A stretch of 64,000 nt of DNA from Dehalococcoidia bacterium. Lineage in GTDB: Bacteria > Chloroflexota > Dehalococcoidia > GIF9 > UBA5629. Positions within the stretch are counted from its first letter, which is position 1. Each line of letters starts with the position of its first letter. The stretch is taken from positions 434,001 through 498,000 of the forward strand of contig JBAZEK010000002.1 in NCBI GenBank assembly GCA_041653995.1, given 5' to 3'. Made by a program: the position numbers and the translations under genes. The notes below the pieces were generated by a model. That model worked only from the letters and a program-made list of their open reading frames with translations, had not been told where the DNA came from and ran no database searches. This document shows positions 9,676 to 18,315 of the stretch, one piece after another.

Positions 9676-9704
9676 ATAGTATCACATCTCTAATGGAAAT
9701 GCAA
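9676..9704 (-). promoter_or_regulatory. Sigma-70-type promoter of the nusA operon
   Basis: On the minus strand, TTGCAT at 9704-9699, a 17-base spacer and TACTAT at 9681-9676. The predicted start is near 9669, giving a leader of about 75 bases that contains the hairpin at 9625-9652. Confidence 0.7.
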
Positions 9705-9770
9705 ACGCTGCCCGCGTACGGCGCATTGACCGGCGGCAACAGACTGTCGATGTCAAGACGGATTAAACGG

Positions 9771-10958
9771 TTAAGCGGGTGGCGGGAACAGCTTGAATTT
9801 TACCAGCGACCGTTGCAGAGAACGGTGCCTGATGGCATCCAGAATTACTTTGCTGTGCCAGTCAAAGGTGATGTCCGGGGAGGTCAGCAGGGACTCGTGT
9901 ATACCATGGTGCAGGATGACCTGGAAGATATGTTCGGACTGACGATCTGTCAGGCCTTGATAAAATCGGTGCGCCCAGTAATCTATGTCAAGCTCATGCT
10001 TCAGGATTTTATGCCAGCGTTTCTGGTAAAGCGCAAGACGTTTGGTTGAAAGGTCCCCGGCCTTGAGTGATTCATCGAGTGTTCGCACGGCTATCCCTGC
10101 ACAGATAAGTCCAAAATAGATTCCTCCGCCTGTAGTAGGCTTGGTCTGTCCAGCGGCATCGCCGACCACTAATACACGATCAGTATAAGTCTTTGTCAGC
10201 GGCTTAAGAGGGATAGAGCCGTAACTAATATCAGGGGAGGTGGGAAGTATTTTCCCTCGCCCCTCAAGATATCTCAGGAAAGCGGCGATTGAAGGTCCCG
10301 GATTTCTGTTGCTTAAAAGGCCGGCTTTGGCTTTGCCGGCATGTGTCGGCACCAGCCAGGCAAAGAATCCCGGCGCTATGTGCCTGCCCGAGTATACCTC
10401 TACCTCATCGATATTCTTACAGGTTACCTCTGTCTGAGCGCCGTGTGCATACTCGCGAATCCGTCCCAGGCCGATCTGCCCTATCAGATCCGGCGACGGC
10501 CCGCAGGCAATCACACAAGCCCGGGCGGACAATTCCAGCGGCCTTGAGCCCTGCGTGGCTTTAACATAAATGCCGCTATCGTCGCTTTGCAGGCCGGTGG
10601 CGAGCGAGGAAAAGAAATAATCAACCCCGGTTTTACCGGCCTGTTCCGCTACGAGCCGGTCGAGCGCCGTACGATCAAGGATGTAAGCCTGAGTGGTCTC
10701 ACGTTCAATTCTGACATGGTTGCCTGCCGGCGAAAAGACTTTGGCCGACCTCGCCTCATTCTGGATTACGCTGTGTGAGCCGGGCAGCATATCGAGGCAG
10801 GCCCGGCTTATTATTCCGGTACAGCTTGTTTTATGGCCCGGCTCCGGATGTTTTTCCAGAACTGCGACTGAGTGTCCCAGTCGGGCAAGCTCTTGAGCAG
10901 CATAGCTCCCGGTTATGCCGGCGCCGATCACAATTATGTCATACATGGTTGTACCCAA
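9771..10958 (-). CDS. Geranylgeranyl reductase family FAD-dependent oxidoreductase
   Basis: A flavoprotein predicted to saturate double bonds of polyisoprenyl chains. The N-terminal FAD-binding motif is VIGAGITGSYAAQELARLG, with LEKHPEPGHKTSCTG following. The distal FAD motif is VLVVGDAAGQTKPTTGGGI. Length 395 is typical of the family (archaeal GGR, plant ChlP). It lies 45 bases downstream of uppS in the same direction, suggesting action on undecaprenyl-type or quinone/lipid isoprenoid chains. The exact substrate is unknown; general flavin monooxygenase-like relatives are the alternative. Confidence 0.85.
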   Translation of the reverse strand: MGTTMYDIIVIGAGITGSYAAQELARLGHSVAVLEKHPEPGHKTSCTGIISRACLDMLPGSHSVIQNEARSAKVFSPAGNHVRIERETTQAYILDRTALDRLVAEQAGKTGVDYFFSSLATGLQSDDSGIYVKATQGSRPLELSARACVIACGPSPDLIGQIGLGRIREYAHGAQTEVTCKNIDEVEVYSGRHIAPGFFAWLVPTHAGKAKAGLLSNRNPGPSIAAFLRYLEGRGKILPTSPDISYGSIPLKPLTKTYTDRVLVVGDAAGQTKPTTGGGIYFGLICAGIAVRTLDESLKAGDLSTKRLALYQKRWHKILKHELDIDYWAHRFYQGLTDRQSEHIFQVILHHGIHESLLTSPDITFDWHSKVILDAIRHRSLQRSLVKFKLFPPPA

Positions 10959-11003
10959 ATATGTTCGGATGGATGCACCCTCAGCCCGGCTTGATAATCG
11001 AGG

Positions 11004-11720
11004 TTATTGCGACTTTAATCCGCCGAACCTGCGCTGACGTCTGCCGAAGTCAGTCAGCGCTTTCTCAAGCTCATCGCGGCCGAAGTCGGGCCAGAGCACC
11101 GGCGTGAAATAGAGTTCGGCGTATGCCGACTGCCAGATAAGAAAATTGCTTATGCGCATCTCTCCACCGGTCCTTATGAAAAGATCGGGGTCGGGTATTC
11201 CGGCCGTGTACAGATATCTTGAGAAAACATGTTCATCCAGGCTATCGGATTTAATTCTGCTGCGTATGATTTGCTGCGCAGCGTTGACTATTTCGCTCCT
11301 GCCCCCGTAATTGAAGGCGACATTAACCGTCAGGCCGGAGTTATTGCTGGTCTTTTCGATAGCGGCCCGGGCTTTTCTTCGAATTGCTTCCGGCAGCCGG
11401 TCTTCTTTGCCAAGGTGACGGATGCGGATATTCTGCTCGTGAGCTATCTTAACCGCCCGGTCGAGGTTTTCGGAGAGGAGTTTGATTATGCCGTCAACCT
11501 CTGCCTTGGGTCTGCTCCAATTTTCGGTCGAGAAAGCATAAAGAGTCAGGTAAGGGATCCCGTATTCAGCGAAGATCTCCACAAAATCGCGCGCATGAAG
11601 CGCACCCTGCTTGTGACCGTACAGGCGTGGTTTGCGCCTACGGGAGGCCCACCTGCCATTTCCATCCATTACAATGGCCACATGCTGAGGCAGCCTTTGT
11701 TTCTTTGACAGGCCTGTCAA
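11004..11720 (-). CDS. uppS: Isoprenyl transferase (undecaprenyl diphosphate synthase)
   Basis: A cis-prenyltransferase that condenses isopentenyl diphosphate onto farnesyl diphosphate to make the lipid carrier of cell-wall synthesis. The signature HVAIVMDGNGRWAS contains the catalytic Asp. STENWSRPKAEVDGI, NVAFNYGGRSEIV and PDLFIRTGGEMRISNFL are all typical. Length is 238 residues. The start overlaps the stop of the nucleotidyltransferase gene by four bases. Confidence 0.96.
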   Translation of the reverse strand: MTGLSKKQRLPQHVAIVMDGNGRWASRRRKPRLYGHKQGALHARDFVEIFAEYGIPYLTLYAFSTENWSRPKAEVDGIIKLLSENLDRAVKIAHEQNIRIRHLGKEDRLPEAIRRKARAAIEKTSNNSGLTVNVAFNYGGRSEIVNAAQQIIRSRIKSDSLDEHVFSRYLYTAGIPDPDLFIRTGGEMRISNFLIWQSAYAELYFTPVLWPDFGRDELEKALTDFGRRQRRFGGLKSQ

Positions 11721-13039
11721 AGGCCCTGCTCCCCGGCCCCATCCTGTTTCGAGGGTGTATCCTTTGCCGCGGGAGGTCTCTTGATATACTGGTGGCTGAA
11801 TTGATTCAACACTGTCATATCGGGTTCAAGGTCGCTGACAAGACAGACATGCGATCCTACGGTGGAGTTGGGACCGACCTTGCGTCCGGGCAGGATGCCT
11901 GAATTAATACCAGTCTTGCAGTCATCTCCGATGATAGCACCGAAATGGTCTCTGCCGGTTGATACTCTTTGACCTCCGTATTTGACCGGTATATCCGCCC
12001 GATCAAAGCGGAAATTGGCCGTTACGCTGCCCGCCCCGAATGAACAGCGGTTGCCGATAATGGAATCACCTATATACGATGAGTGAAACCAGCAGTCATC
12101 GCCGGTATAGGAGTTTTTTATCTCAGTAGAAAATCCGACCACACAATTTGCGCCGATGTGGCTGTACTCCCTGACCAGCGCGCCGTTGCCTATTATCGTG
12201 TTAGGGCCGATGTAAACCGGTCCTCGCACCACAGCATTCTCAAGTATACGCACGTTTTTGCCTATTATTGCTTTGCCGGATAAAGTTGCCCGATCCGATA
12301 TAGAGAGCGACGGATCGATCTGTCGTTCAGCCGAGTCGAGGAAGTACCTGACTATGTCAAAGATATGCCACGGGTATTTGATGGGAGCCCAGAAACCATT
12401 GTACCTGACCACTTTAATTTTATAGGCGTGCCTGACCATGCCGTCCATAGCGCATTCGTAGACGTCATCACGCGTGGTTTTAACGATGTCTATATATTCA
12501 AAAAGCTTGTGCATATCGGTATGAAGGTGCAGGAGAATATTTACAAGGTTACCGGGCTCAGTTCCCGGCTCGGGCTTTTCCACTATCTGCGTAAGCTCGC
12601 TATCCCCGTTCACAGCGAGGTAACCCCCCGGAAAATACCGGCTTACCTCGTATCCGATGATATAGGACGTGGCCTTCCGGCTGCGGTAGGCATCCAGAAG
12701 CGCGTGGTAAGCGGCGCCGTCGAAAACATCGTTGGGATTGACGACAATAATCGCACCGTCCAGAATGTTGGCTGCCGACTTCAGGGCGTCGGCGATGCCC
12801 AGCGGCTGTGACTGAACTACGAATTCGAACTCAGCTCCGGTTATGGACCCGGCAATCTGTTTTATATGTTGCATATTATCCGGATTACCCACCATGACGA
12901 AGTTATTCAGCCCGGCTTTTCGGGCCAGTTCCACCTGGTGTTCCAGTAACGGTTTCCCCATAAAATCGAGCAGGAACTTATCCTCTGTAATAGGGAACAT
13001 CCTTTTGCCCACACCCCCGCAGAGAAAGACGACTTTCAT
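11717..13039 (-). CDS. Sugar-phosphate nucleotidyltransferase with C-terminal left-handed beta-helix
   Basis: The N-terminal half (about 1-235) is a nucleotidyltransferase fold beginning VVFLCGGVGKRMFPIT, a variant of the G-x-G-T-R-L activation loop. The C-terminal half (about 260-420) has hexapeptide repeats such as IIGKNVRILENAVV and IGPNTIIGNGALV. This is the layout of GlmU and of archaeal bifunctional nucleotidyl/acetyltransferases. It abuts the phosphosugar mutase gene (shared base 13039) and overlaps uppS, so it probably activates the mutase product. Whether it makes UDP-GlcNAc or another nucleotide sugar cannot be decided. The short insertion-free activation loop differs from classic GlmU. 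Confidence 0.85.
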   Translation of the reverse strand: MKVVFLCGGVGKRMFPITEDKFLLDFMGKPLLEHQVELARKAGLNNFVMVGNPDNMQHIKQIAGSITGAEFEFVVQSQPLGIADALKSAANILDGAIIVVNPNDVFDGAAYHALLDAYRSRKATSYIIGYEVSRYFPGGYLAVNGDSELTQIVEKPEPGTEPGNLVNILLHLHTDMHKLFEYIDIVKTTRDDVYECAMDGMVRHAYKIKVVRYNGFWAPIKYPWHIFDIVRYFLDSAERQIDPSLSISDRATLSGKAIIGKNVRILENAVVRGPVYIGPNTIIGNGALVREYSHIGANCVVGFSTEIKNSYTGDDCWFHSSYIGDSIIGNRCSFGAGSVTANFRFDRADIPVKYGGQRVSTGRDHFGAIIGDDCKTGINSGILPGRKVGPNSTVGSHVCLVSDLEPDMTVLNQFSHQYIKRPPAAKDTPSKQDGAGEQGL

Positions 13040-14391
13040 CAGGCTAATCCTCTGGCTGCATCTTTGAGCACAGAAAGCCCCATATTGAGAAGACTGCGCG
13101 CGTGTTGCTGGCTGTTGGCTTCAGCCAGGACGCGTATGGCGGGCTCGGTTCCGCTGGCACGTATCAGTAACCAGCCCTCTGCGAATTCAAAGCGCAGGCC
13201 GTCCAGGTCATTTAGTGAAGCGGCTTGGAGTTTATGCGACTGCTGCCTGATCTTTGCCATGACATTCGACTTGTTTTCATTTGCACAGGATATTTTATCT
13301 TTGAGAAAAAACAGCGGCGGCAGAGTAGCCAGAAAAGAGCGGATGTCGCTGGCGCGTTTTATCGAACGCAGCAGGGTCAAGGCGGCAAAGATACTTTCGG
13401 GATAATAGCCTGCCTGCGGCAGTATATAGACGCCTACGGATTCCACGCCGAGCGCGGCGTTATTATCCTGGGCCAGATGTGCTGCAAATACATCGCCCAC
13501 CTTGCCCCTGATAACCCTGCCCCCCAGGTCTTTTATGGCCAGTTCAAGCAGCATGCCGCTCTCTACGGTGGTAGCGATTAATTGCTTACCCGATGATTTG
13601 ATGGCCGCCCTCGAAATAAAGGCAATCATCTCGTTGAAGCCCAGAAAACCCGTCTGATCGCAGAAAACTACACGGTCAGCGTCGCCGTCAAAGCAAATGG
13701 CGAGATCGGCGTCCTTCTGCCGCAGGAATTTGATAGATCCCTGCAGAGTATCCTCTTTGGGTTCCGGGCTGCGTCCGGGAAAGCGGCCGTCCGGCGTATC
13801 GTTAATTGTGAATACAGTGAATCCCAGCTGTTTAAAAATATCGCCAGCCAGCCCTGCTGCGGCGCCGTTGCCGGGATCTATCAGCAGCTTCATATCAAGG
13901 TTGAAGTCCCAGCCGCTGACAAGGGCTTTGATGAATTCAATATACCGGTCTTTCATGTGGGGAAAGTGTGTTACAGCTCCGGCCCGACCGGTTCTGAAAG
14001 AGCCGCTGTTGAAGATTTTCTCGACCTCCTCCTCCTGGGACCGCCCGTATCCGATGGCGTCATGGTTGAAAAGCTTAATGCCGTTGAACTCGGGTGGATT
14101 GTGCGATGCCGTGATCATGACGCCCGCGTTGAAATTCATTTCGCGTGTCAGCAAAGCCAGGGCCGGTGTAGGAACGATACCTGCCTGGGCCACATTAACG
14201 CCGGCGCCTAATAAACCCTCTGTTACGGCCGCTCTGATCATCTCCCGACTGAGGCGGGAATCCATACCCAGACAGACCGTTGCGCCGGCGGGAAGCAGTG
14301 TGCCCAGCGCGCTGCCCACGTTTTTGCATAACTCGGGAGTAAGGTCCTGGTTGACCACACCCCTGATCCCGCTGGTGCCGAAGAGTGCCAT
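13039..14391 (-). CDS. glmM: Phosphoglucosamine mutase / phosphomannomutase family
   Basis: An alpha-D-phosphohexomutase. The start FGTSGIRGVVN, the phosphoserine loop VMITASHNPPEFNGIKLF, the metal loop CFDGDADRVVF, and the C-terminal phosphate-binding loop RASGTEPAIRVLAEA are all present in order. Of three in-frame ATGs I use the one at 14391, because AGGGG lies at normal spacing before it; 14397 and 14412 are alternatives. The pairing with the downstream nucleotidyltransferase fits GlmM-GlmU function, but phosphomannomutase or phosphoglucomutase activity is possible. The symbol is tentative. Confidence 0.88.
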   Translation of the reverse strand: MALFGTSGIRGVVNQDLTPELCKNVGSALGTLLPAGATVCLGMDSRLSREMIRAAVTEGLLGAGVNVAQAGIVPTPALALLTREMNFNAGVMITASHNPPEFNGIKLFNHDAIGYGRSQEEEVEKIFNSGSFRTGRAGAVTHFPHMKDRYIEFIKALVSGWDFNLDMKLLIDPGNGAAAGLAGDIFKQLGFTVFTINDTPDGRFPGRSPEPKEDTLQGSIKFLRQKDADLAICFDGDADRVVFCDQTGFLGFNEMIAFISRAAIKSSGKQLIATTVESGMLLELAIKDLGGRVIRGKVGDVFAAHLAQDNNAALGVESVGVYILPQAGYYPESIFAALTLLRSIKRASDIRSFLATLPPLFFLKDKISCANENKSNVMAKIRQQSHKLQAASLNDLDGLRFEFAEGWLLIRASGTEPAIRVLAEANSQQHARSLLNMGLSVLKDAARGLA

Positions 14392-14432
14392 ATTCATGTA
14401 CCCCTGTTGCATTTGATGGATATCGGTAAATG

Positions 14433-14461
14433 ATGGTAATGCCTCTGCCTGCGAATGTCAA
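14433..14461 (-). promoter_or_regulatory. Sigma-70-type promoter of the glmM operon
   Basis: On the minus strand, TTGACA at 14461-14456, a 17-base spacer, and TACCAT at 14438-14433. The predicted start is about 35 bases before the chosen glmM ATG. Confidence 0.65.
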
Positions 14462-14796
14462 TCAGGGTGTATGAGTCAACGAAAACCCGCCCGGCAGCGC
14501 CGGGGATATTAAAATGCGGGCATTAATCTGTGAATGCGGACATGTAAATAACTTGACGTATATTGTATAATGCATAGATGTGGTCGGATGCAGGGTTTTA
14601 GCTTTAACGGGACCATATTCAAATATTGCTCTTCCGGTTATTTGTGGATGCTATGGGTATTGCAGCAGTCTGAAAAAAAGGGAAGGAGGTGCCAGCTTTT
14701 AAATAGTAGCAATTATTGCGAGCCAGATATAGTCCGCGGGGACTATAGATTTCCGCCGGTTCAAGGATCAGGGAATTATTTAAAGGAGGTTAGTGG
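14462..14796 (+). other. Long intergenic leader of the receptor gene at 14797
   Basis: No convincing gene. It holds a TATAAT box at 14566-14571 with only weak -35 matches. A perfect anti-Shine-Dalgarno complement AAGGAGGTG lies at 14683-14691, about 105 bases before the receptor ATG, with no sensible reading frame behind it. An 8-bp hairpin, TATAGTCC/GGACTATA, is at 14728-14747. The real ribosome-binding site TAAAGGAGG is just before 14797. A 76-codon open frame (14570-14800) has no family resemblance and is probably not real. Confidence 0.55.
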
Positions 14797-16149
14797 ATGA
14801 AACGCTTTTTCCTTATTTCTTTTGTCAGTATCCTTATTATTGCTCTTGTGCTGCCTGCCTGCGCGCCGCAACAAAAAGATGTTATCAAGGTGGGTGTAAT
14901 CGGCCCCATGAAGTTCCTTGAAGGGGAACATCACTGGATGGGTGCGCAAATGGCCCGAGATGAGATCAACGCTGCGGGCGGCGTGAATTTAAACGGGAAG
15001 ATGTACCAGATAGAATTGATCAAGGCGGATTCGAACGAGATCCTCAGCCCCACGGACGCCGCCTCGGCCATGGAGAGGCTGTTGACCGTAGACAAGCCCA
15101 ATTTTGTAGTTGGCGGCTTCAGGACAGAGGGTGTCTTCCCCATGCAGGAAGTAGCCATGAACTACAAGACGATCTTCATCAACTGCGGCGCAGCCACGAG
15201 GTCCCTGCAGATGAAGGTCGCGGAAAATTATGACCGTTACAAGTATTTCTTCAAGGGCACACCTTACAACGAGTATTATCTGGTCAATTCGGATTTCCTC
15301 ATGCTCGGCATGGTGGCAGGCGCCTTGAAGAAGCAGTTGAACATCACCGACAAGCTCAGGGTCGCCATAGTGGCAGAAAAACTTACCTGGGCGGACGCCA
15401 TGGTGAAAACCGCTGAAGCAACCATACCCAAGATGGGCATGGAAGTAACCGGCGTGTGGAGGCCGTCCGACACCGCTACTGACGTGAACGCTGAGCTGAC
15501 GGCAATAGCAGCCACCAATCCTCACATTATATTCCCCACCTTCTCAGGCCCGGTGGGAGTGACCTTCAGCAAACAGGCCGGCGAGATGCAGATACCTGCT
15601 GCGATAGTGGGTATCGTGGTGGAAGCTCAGAAGTTCGGGTTCTGGGAGGCTACGGGAGGTAAGGGCAACTACGTCATGACGCTGAATACCTATGCTCCCG
15701 GTATTGCCATAACGGATAAGACCAAACCGTTCTTCGAGAATTTCGAGAAAAAATTCGGGCAACCCCCCGCATACACCGCTGCAACCTATGATGCCATCTA
15801 TATCATGAAAGGTGCCATCGAGAAGGGGCAGACTCTTGACGCAGACCTGCTGGTTCCCATAATCGAAAAGACTGATTACCAGGGCACATCCGGCAGGGTC
15901 ATGTACTACGGCATGGATTTCGACGAGAAAAAATTCCAGGCGCCGCATGACCTGGTTTACGGCCCGGGCTATGTTACCGGCATCGGTATTGAATGGATTG
16001 ACGGCAAACAGGTTGGCGTATGGCCGGCTCTCGGAGTCGGGTCCGGAGGATGGGAGAAAGTGGATTATCCCGGAATCCAGCCCTACGTTATCAATCCGAC
16101 TGTAGTGCAGAAATTCAGTCAACCGGCGGCTCCGGCTGCAACTCAGTAA
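14797..16149 (+). CDS. ABC transporter substrate-binding lipoprotein, branched-chain amino-acid (LivJ/HAAT) type
   Basis: An extracytoplasmic type I periplasmic-binding-protein receptor. The signal peptide is hydrophobic and ends in the lipobox LPAC (residues 19-22 region), so it is a lipoprotein. The mature part begins IKVGVIGPMKFLEGEH, the usual start of the Peripla_BP_6 fold, with ARDEINAAGGVNLNGK following. Length is 450 residues, slightly long. It precedes two LivH/LivM permeases on the same strand and faces the ATPase/acyl-CoA-ligase operon. The linked ligase suggests an organic acid rather than an amino acid as ligand; this is inference. Confidence 0.9.
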   Translation: MKRFFLISFVSILIIALVLPACAPQQKDVIKVGVIGPMKFLEGEHHWMGAQMARDEINAAGGVNLNGKMYQIELIKADSNEILSPTDAASAMERLLTVDKPNFVVGGFRTEGVFPMQEVAMNYKTIFINCGAATRSLQMKVAENYDRYKYFFKGTPYNEYYLVNSDFLMLGMVAGALKKQLNITDKLRVAIVAEKLTWADAMVKTAEATIPKMGMEVTGVWRPSDTATDVNAELTAIAATNPHIIFPTFSGPVGVTFSKQAGEMQIPAAIVGIVVEAQKFGFWEATGGKGNYVMTLNTYAPGIAITDKTKPFFENFEKKFGQPPAYTAATYDAIYIMKGAIEKGQTLDADLLVPIIEKTDYQGTSGRVMYYGMDFDEKKFQAPHDLVYGPGYVTGIGIEWIDGKQVGVWPALGVGSGGWEKVDYPGIQPYVINPTVVQKFSQPAAPAATQ

Positions 16150-16167
16150 CAAGCTTTCACAGGCTAT

Positions 16168-16205
16168 GGCTGGCAGGCTCGTTGTTTATTTGCGGCCTGC
16201 CAGCC
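16168..16205 (+). other. Stem-loop between receptor and permease genes
   Basis: A perfect 11-bp stem, GGCTGGCAGGC (16168-16178) and GCCTGCCAGCC (16195-16205), with a 16-base loop. There is no T-run after it. Such structures often protect an upstream receptor mRNA or partly stop transcription; that role is inference. The permeases have their own promoter downstream. Confidence 0.6.
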
Positions 16206-16285
16206 TCTATAAACCCGAGCGTTTTAACTGCATTGCCGGGTATCGACTTTAAACAGGCTACAGTTGTGCGCATACGATGATAGCG

Positions 16286-16313
16286 TTGCATAAAGAAAAA
16301 AATACTGTATAAT
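16286..16313 (+). promoter_or_regulatory. Sigma-70-type promoter of the livH-livM pair
   Basis: TTGCAT at 16286-16291, a 16-base A-rich spacer, and a perfect TATAAT at 16308-16313. The predicted start is near 16320, about 30 bases before the ATG at 16351. Confidence 0.7.
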
Positions 16314-16350
16314 AAATAAATTTTAGTTGATGGGATGGTTTAGGTAAGCG

Positions 16351-17223
16351 ATGTTTCAGGCCTTTGTGATACAGGCGCTGGTAACGGGTGGGGTTTATGC
16401 TCTGCTGGCAGTCGGCTTCTCCCTCATCTTCGGAGTAGCCCGTATGGTTAACCTGGCACATACATCATTTCTCATGCTGGCCGCCTACGGAATGTTCTAT
16501 ACAACTTACAGGCTGGGGTTGGATGTATTCACAGCCATTCTTATATCGCTGGTTGCCACGGTTGTTATCGGGCTGGTGAGCTACAAGCTGTTCATTGACA
16601 GGATACGGGAGCATGAAGTGACCGTTATGCTGATTACGCTTGCGCTTGCCACCATCTTCCAGGAATGCATGGTTCTGGCTTTCGGCGCACATTTCAGGGA
16701 GGCGCCCACGCTCATCCCGGGTTTTATCGAAGTGCTGGGTGTCAAGATCTCGTATCAGCATCTGTTGACGATCGCTGTTGTTGCGGTGGTGCTGGTAGCC
16801 ATATGGTTACTGCTGACCAGGACAAAACTGGGCATCGCCATCAGGGCTACCGCCCAGGATACCGAGGTGGCCAACCTGATGGGCATCAACGTTTCACGCA
16901 TACTGTTCATTGCGATGGGCGTCGCTGCAGGATTGGCGGCTATCGCCGGCATCGTGGTGGCGCCGTTGTGGGTCGTTTACCCATATATGTGGATGAACCC
17001 GCTGGTTATGATCATGGCAATCGTTGTGCTGGGAGGTTTGGGCAGCATTAAGGGCAGCGTGATCGGCGCTTTTATCATAGGGCTGGTTGAGGCGGCGGTG
17101 GTTTTCTACCTGCCCGGTGGCGCATTCCTGCGCGGGGCCATCGCCCTGCTGGTCATGGTGATACTGCTGGTGGTCAGGCCCGAGGGACTTTACGGTATAG
17201 TCTTCGAAGAGGAGAGACTATAG
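16351..17223 (+). CDS. livH: Branched-chain-type ABC transporter permease LivH
   Basis: A membrane subunit of a HAAT-family importer with about eight hydrophobic segments over 290 residues. The start FQAFVIQALVTGGVYALLA and the segment LGIAIRATAQDTEVANLMGI (the loop that contacts the ATPase) are typical of LivH, as is VLGGLGSIKGSVIGAFIIGL near the C-terminus. Its stop codon is followed immediately by the livM GTG. Ligand specificity is not visible here. Confidence 0.93.
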   Translation: MFQAFVIQALVTGGVYALLAVGFSLIFGVARMVNLAHTSFLMLAAYGMFYTTYRLGLDVFTAILISLVATVVIGLVSYKLFIDRIREHEVTVMLITLALATIFQECMVLAFGAHFREAPTLIPGFIEVLGVKISYQHLLTIAVVAVVLVAIWLLLTRTKLGIAIRATAQDTEVANLMGINVSRILFIAMGVAAGLAAIAGIVVAPLWVVYPYMWMNPLVMIMAIVVLGGLGSIKGSVIGAFIIGLVEAAVVFYLPGGAFLRGAIALLVMVILLVVRPEGLYGIVFEEERL

Positions 17224-18297
17224 GTGTTAAGGAGGCTGTTTAAGGATATACAGGGCGATATATTCGCCATACCCGGCAGATTAATAGCGTTCATCTTTTT
17301 AATAACGCTGTTTTTTATCCCCCTTCTTACCCAGGAATCGTACATATTATTTATACTCATCCTCGTCAACATCTTCGTAATTTTTGCAGTAAGCTGGGAT
17401 TTCATCTCCGGCTATACCGGACAGATCAATTTCGGCCACGCATTTTTCTTCGGTGTTGCGGCGTATACGGCGGCGCTGCTGAGCAAGAACCTGGGGCTAC
17501 AACCCTGGGCGACCATACCTATAGGAGCGATAGCAGCTACAGCGGCCGGCGTACTGATGTGCCTTCCCGCCCTCAGGTTGAGGGGCCCGTATCTGTCGCT
17601 GGTCACACTGGCCATGCCCCTCATATTGCTGGGCGTGATCAAGGCGTTCCCTGATTTCACCGGCGGCGAGCATGGCATATCCGGCCTGCCGGCCCTGGCC
17701 GGCTCCAGGACGGTCGAATATTATATAGCGCTGGTCGCAATGATTGCCTCCGTGTTCATCATGTGGAAGCTGGTTGATGCCAAGAGCGGTTTTGTCAGGA
17801 TTGGCATCATCCTGCACGCCATCCGCGAGGATGAGATCGCCGCCCGTGCCACGGGAATCAACACAATTCGCTATAAATTGCTGGCCTTTATTATTGGCGG
17901 CTTCTTCGCCGGTCTGGCCGGAGGGTTATATGCACATTTCCTCAGGATTGCAGGCCCAGCCACGCTGGATCTCATGCTCTCATTCCAGGCCATTATATGG
18001 ACGGTCTTCGGGGGCATAGTCAGTATTTACGGGGCCGTGGTGGGGGTTTATATACTGTTTCCCCTGATGGAGCTGCTGCGCCAGTTCGGTGTACCTGTCT
18101 GGCCGGGCTCCGATATCATGTTCTCCGACCTGCGTTTCCTGATCTTCTCTTTCCTGGTGATAATTATCTTGCTCTTTATGCCCGAGGGATTTGCGGTATG
18201 GGTCCGGGATAAACTTGAGCGCGAATGCCCGCGATGCAAGCTTTCCAATGCATCATGGCGGCGCGATTGCAGGGCTTGTGGGGCTGAGCTCCACTAG
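17224..18297 (+). CDS. livM: Branched-chain-type ABC transporter permease LivM with C-terminal zinc ribbon
   Basis: A second permease subunit. It starts at GTG, directly after the livH stop. Roughly ten membrane segments span residues 15-335. SGYTGQINFGHAFFFGVAAY and AIREDEIAARATGINTIRYK (ATPase-contact loop) are diagnostic. The odd part is the tail: after the last helix and a charged stretch, the protein ends CPRC, ten residues, CRAC, GAELH, which is a zinc-ribbon knuckle pair on the cytoplasmic side. LivM proteins do not normally carry this. No frameshift is needed to read it, and the stop is 18 bases before the convergent livF end. Confidence 0.92.
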   Translation: MLRRLFKDIQGDIFAIPGRLIAFIFLITLFFIPLLTQESYILFILILVNIFVIFAVSWDFISGYTGQINFGHAFFFGVAAYTAALLSKNLGLQPWATIPIGAIAATAAGVLMCLPALRLRGPYLSLVTLAMPLILLGVIKAFPDFTGGEHGISGLPALAGSRTVEYYIALVAMIASVFIMWKLVDAKSGFVRIGIILHAIREDEIAARATGINTIRYKLLAFIIGGFFAGLAGGLYAHFLRIAGPATLDLMLSFQAIIWTVFGGIVSIYGAVVGVYILFPLMELLRQFGVPVWPGSDIMFSDLRFLIFSFLVIIILLFMPEGFAVWVRDKLERECPRCKLSNASWRRDCRACGAELH

Positions 18298-18315
18298 GTG
18301 TTATAGGCGGAATAT

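Noticed and set aside
14462..14796. A riboswitch in the receptor leader
   Set aside because: I found only short hairpins and no conserved core of a known riboswitch class.
14570..14800. A 76-codon frame in the receptor leader
   Set aside because: No ribosome-binding site at its start, no recognisable sequence, and it runs into the receptor's own ribosome-binding site and start codon.
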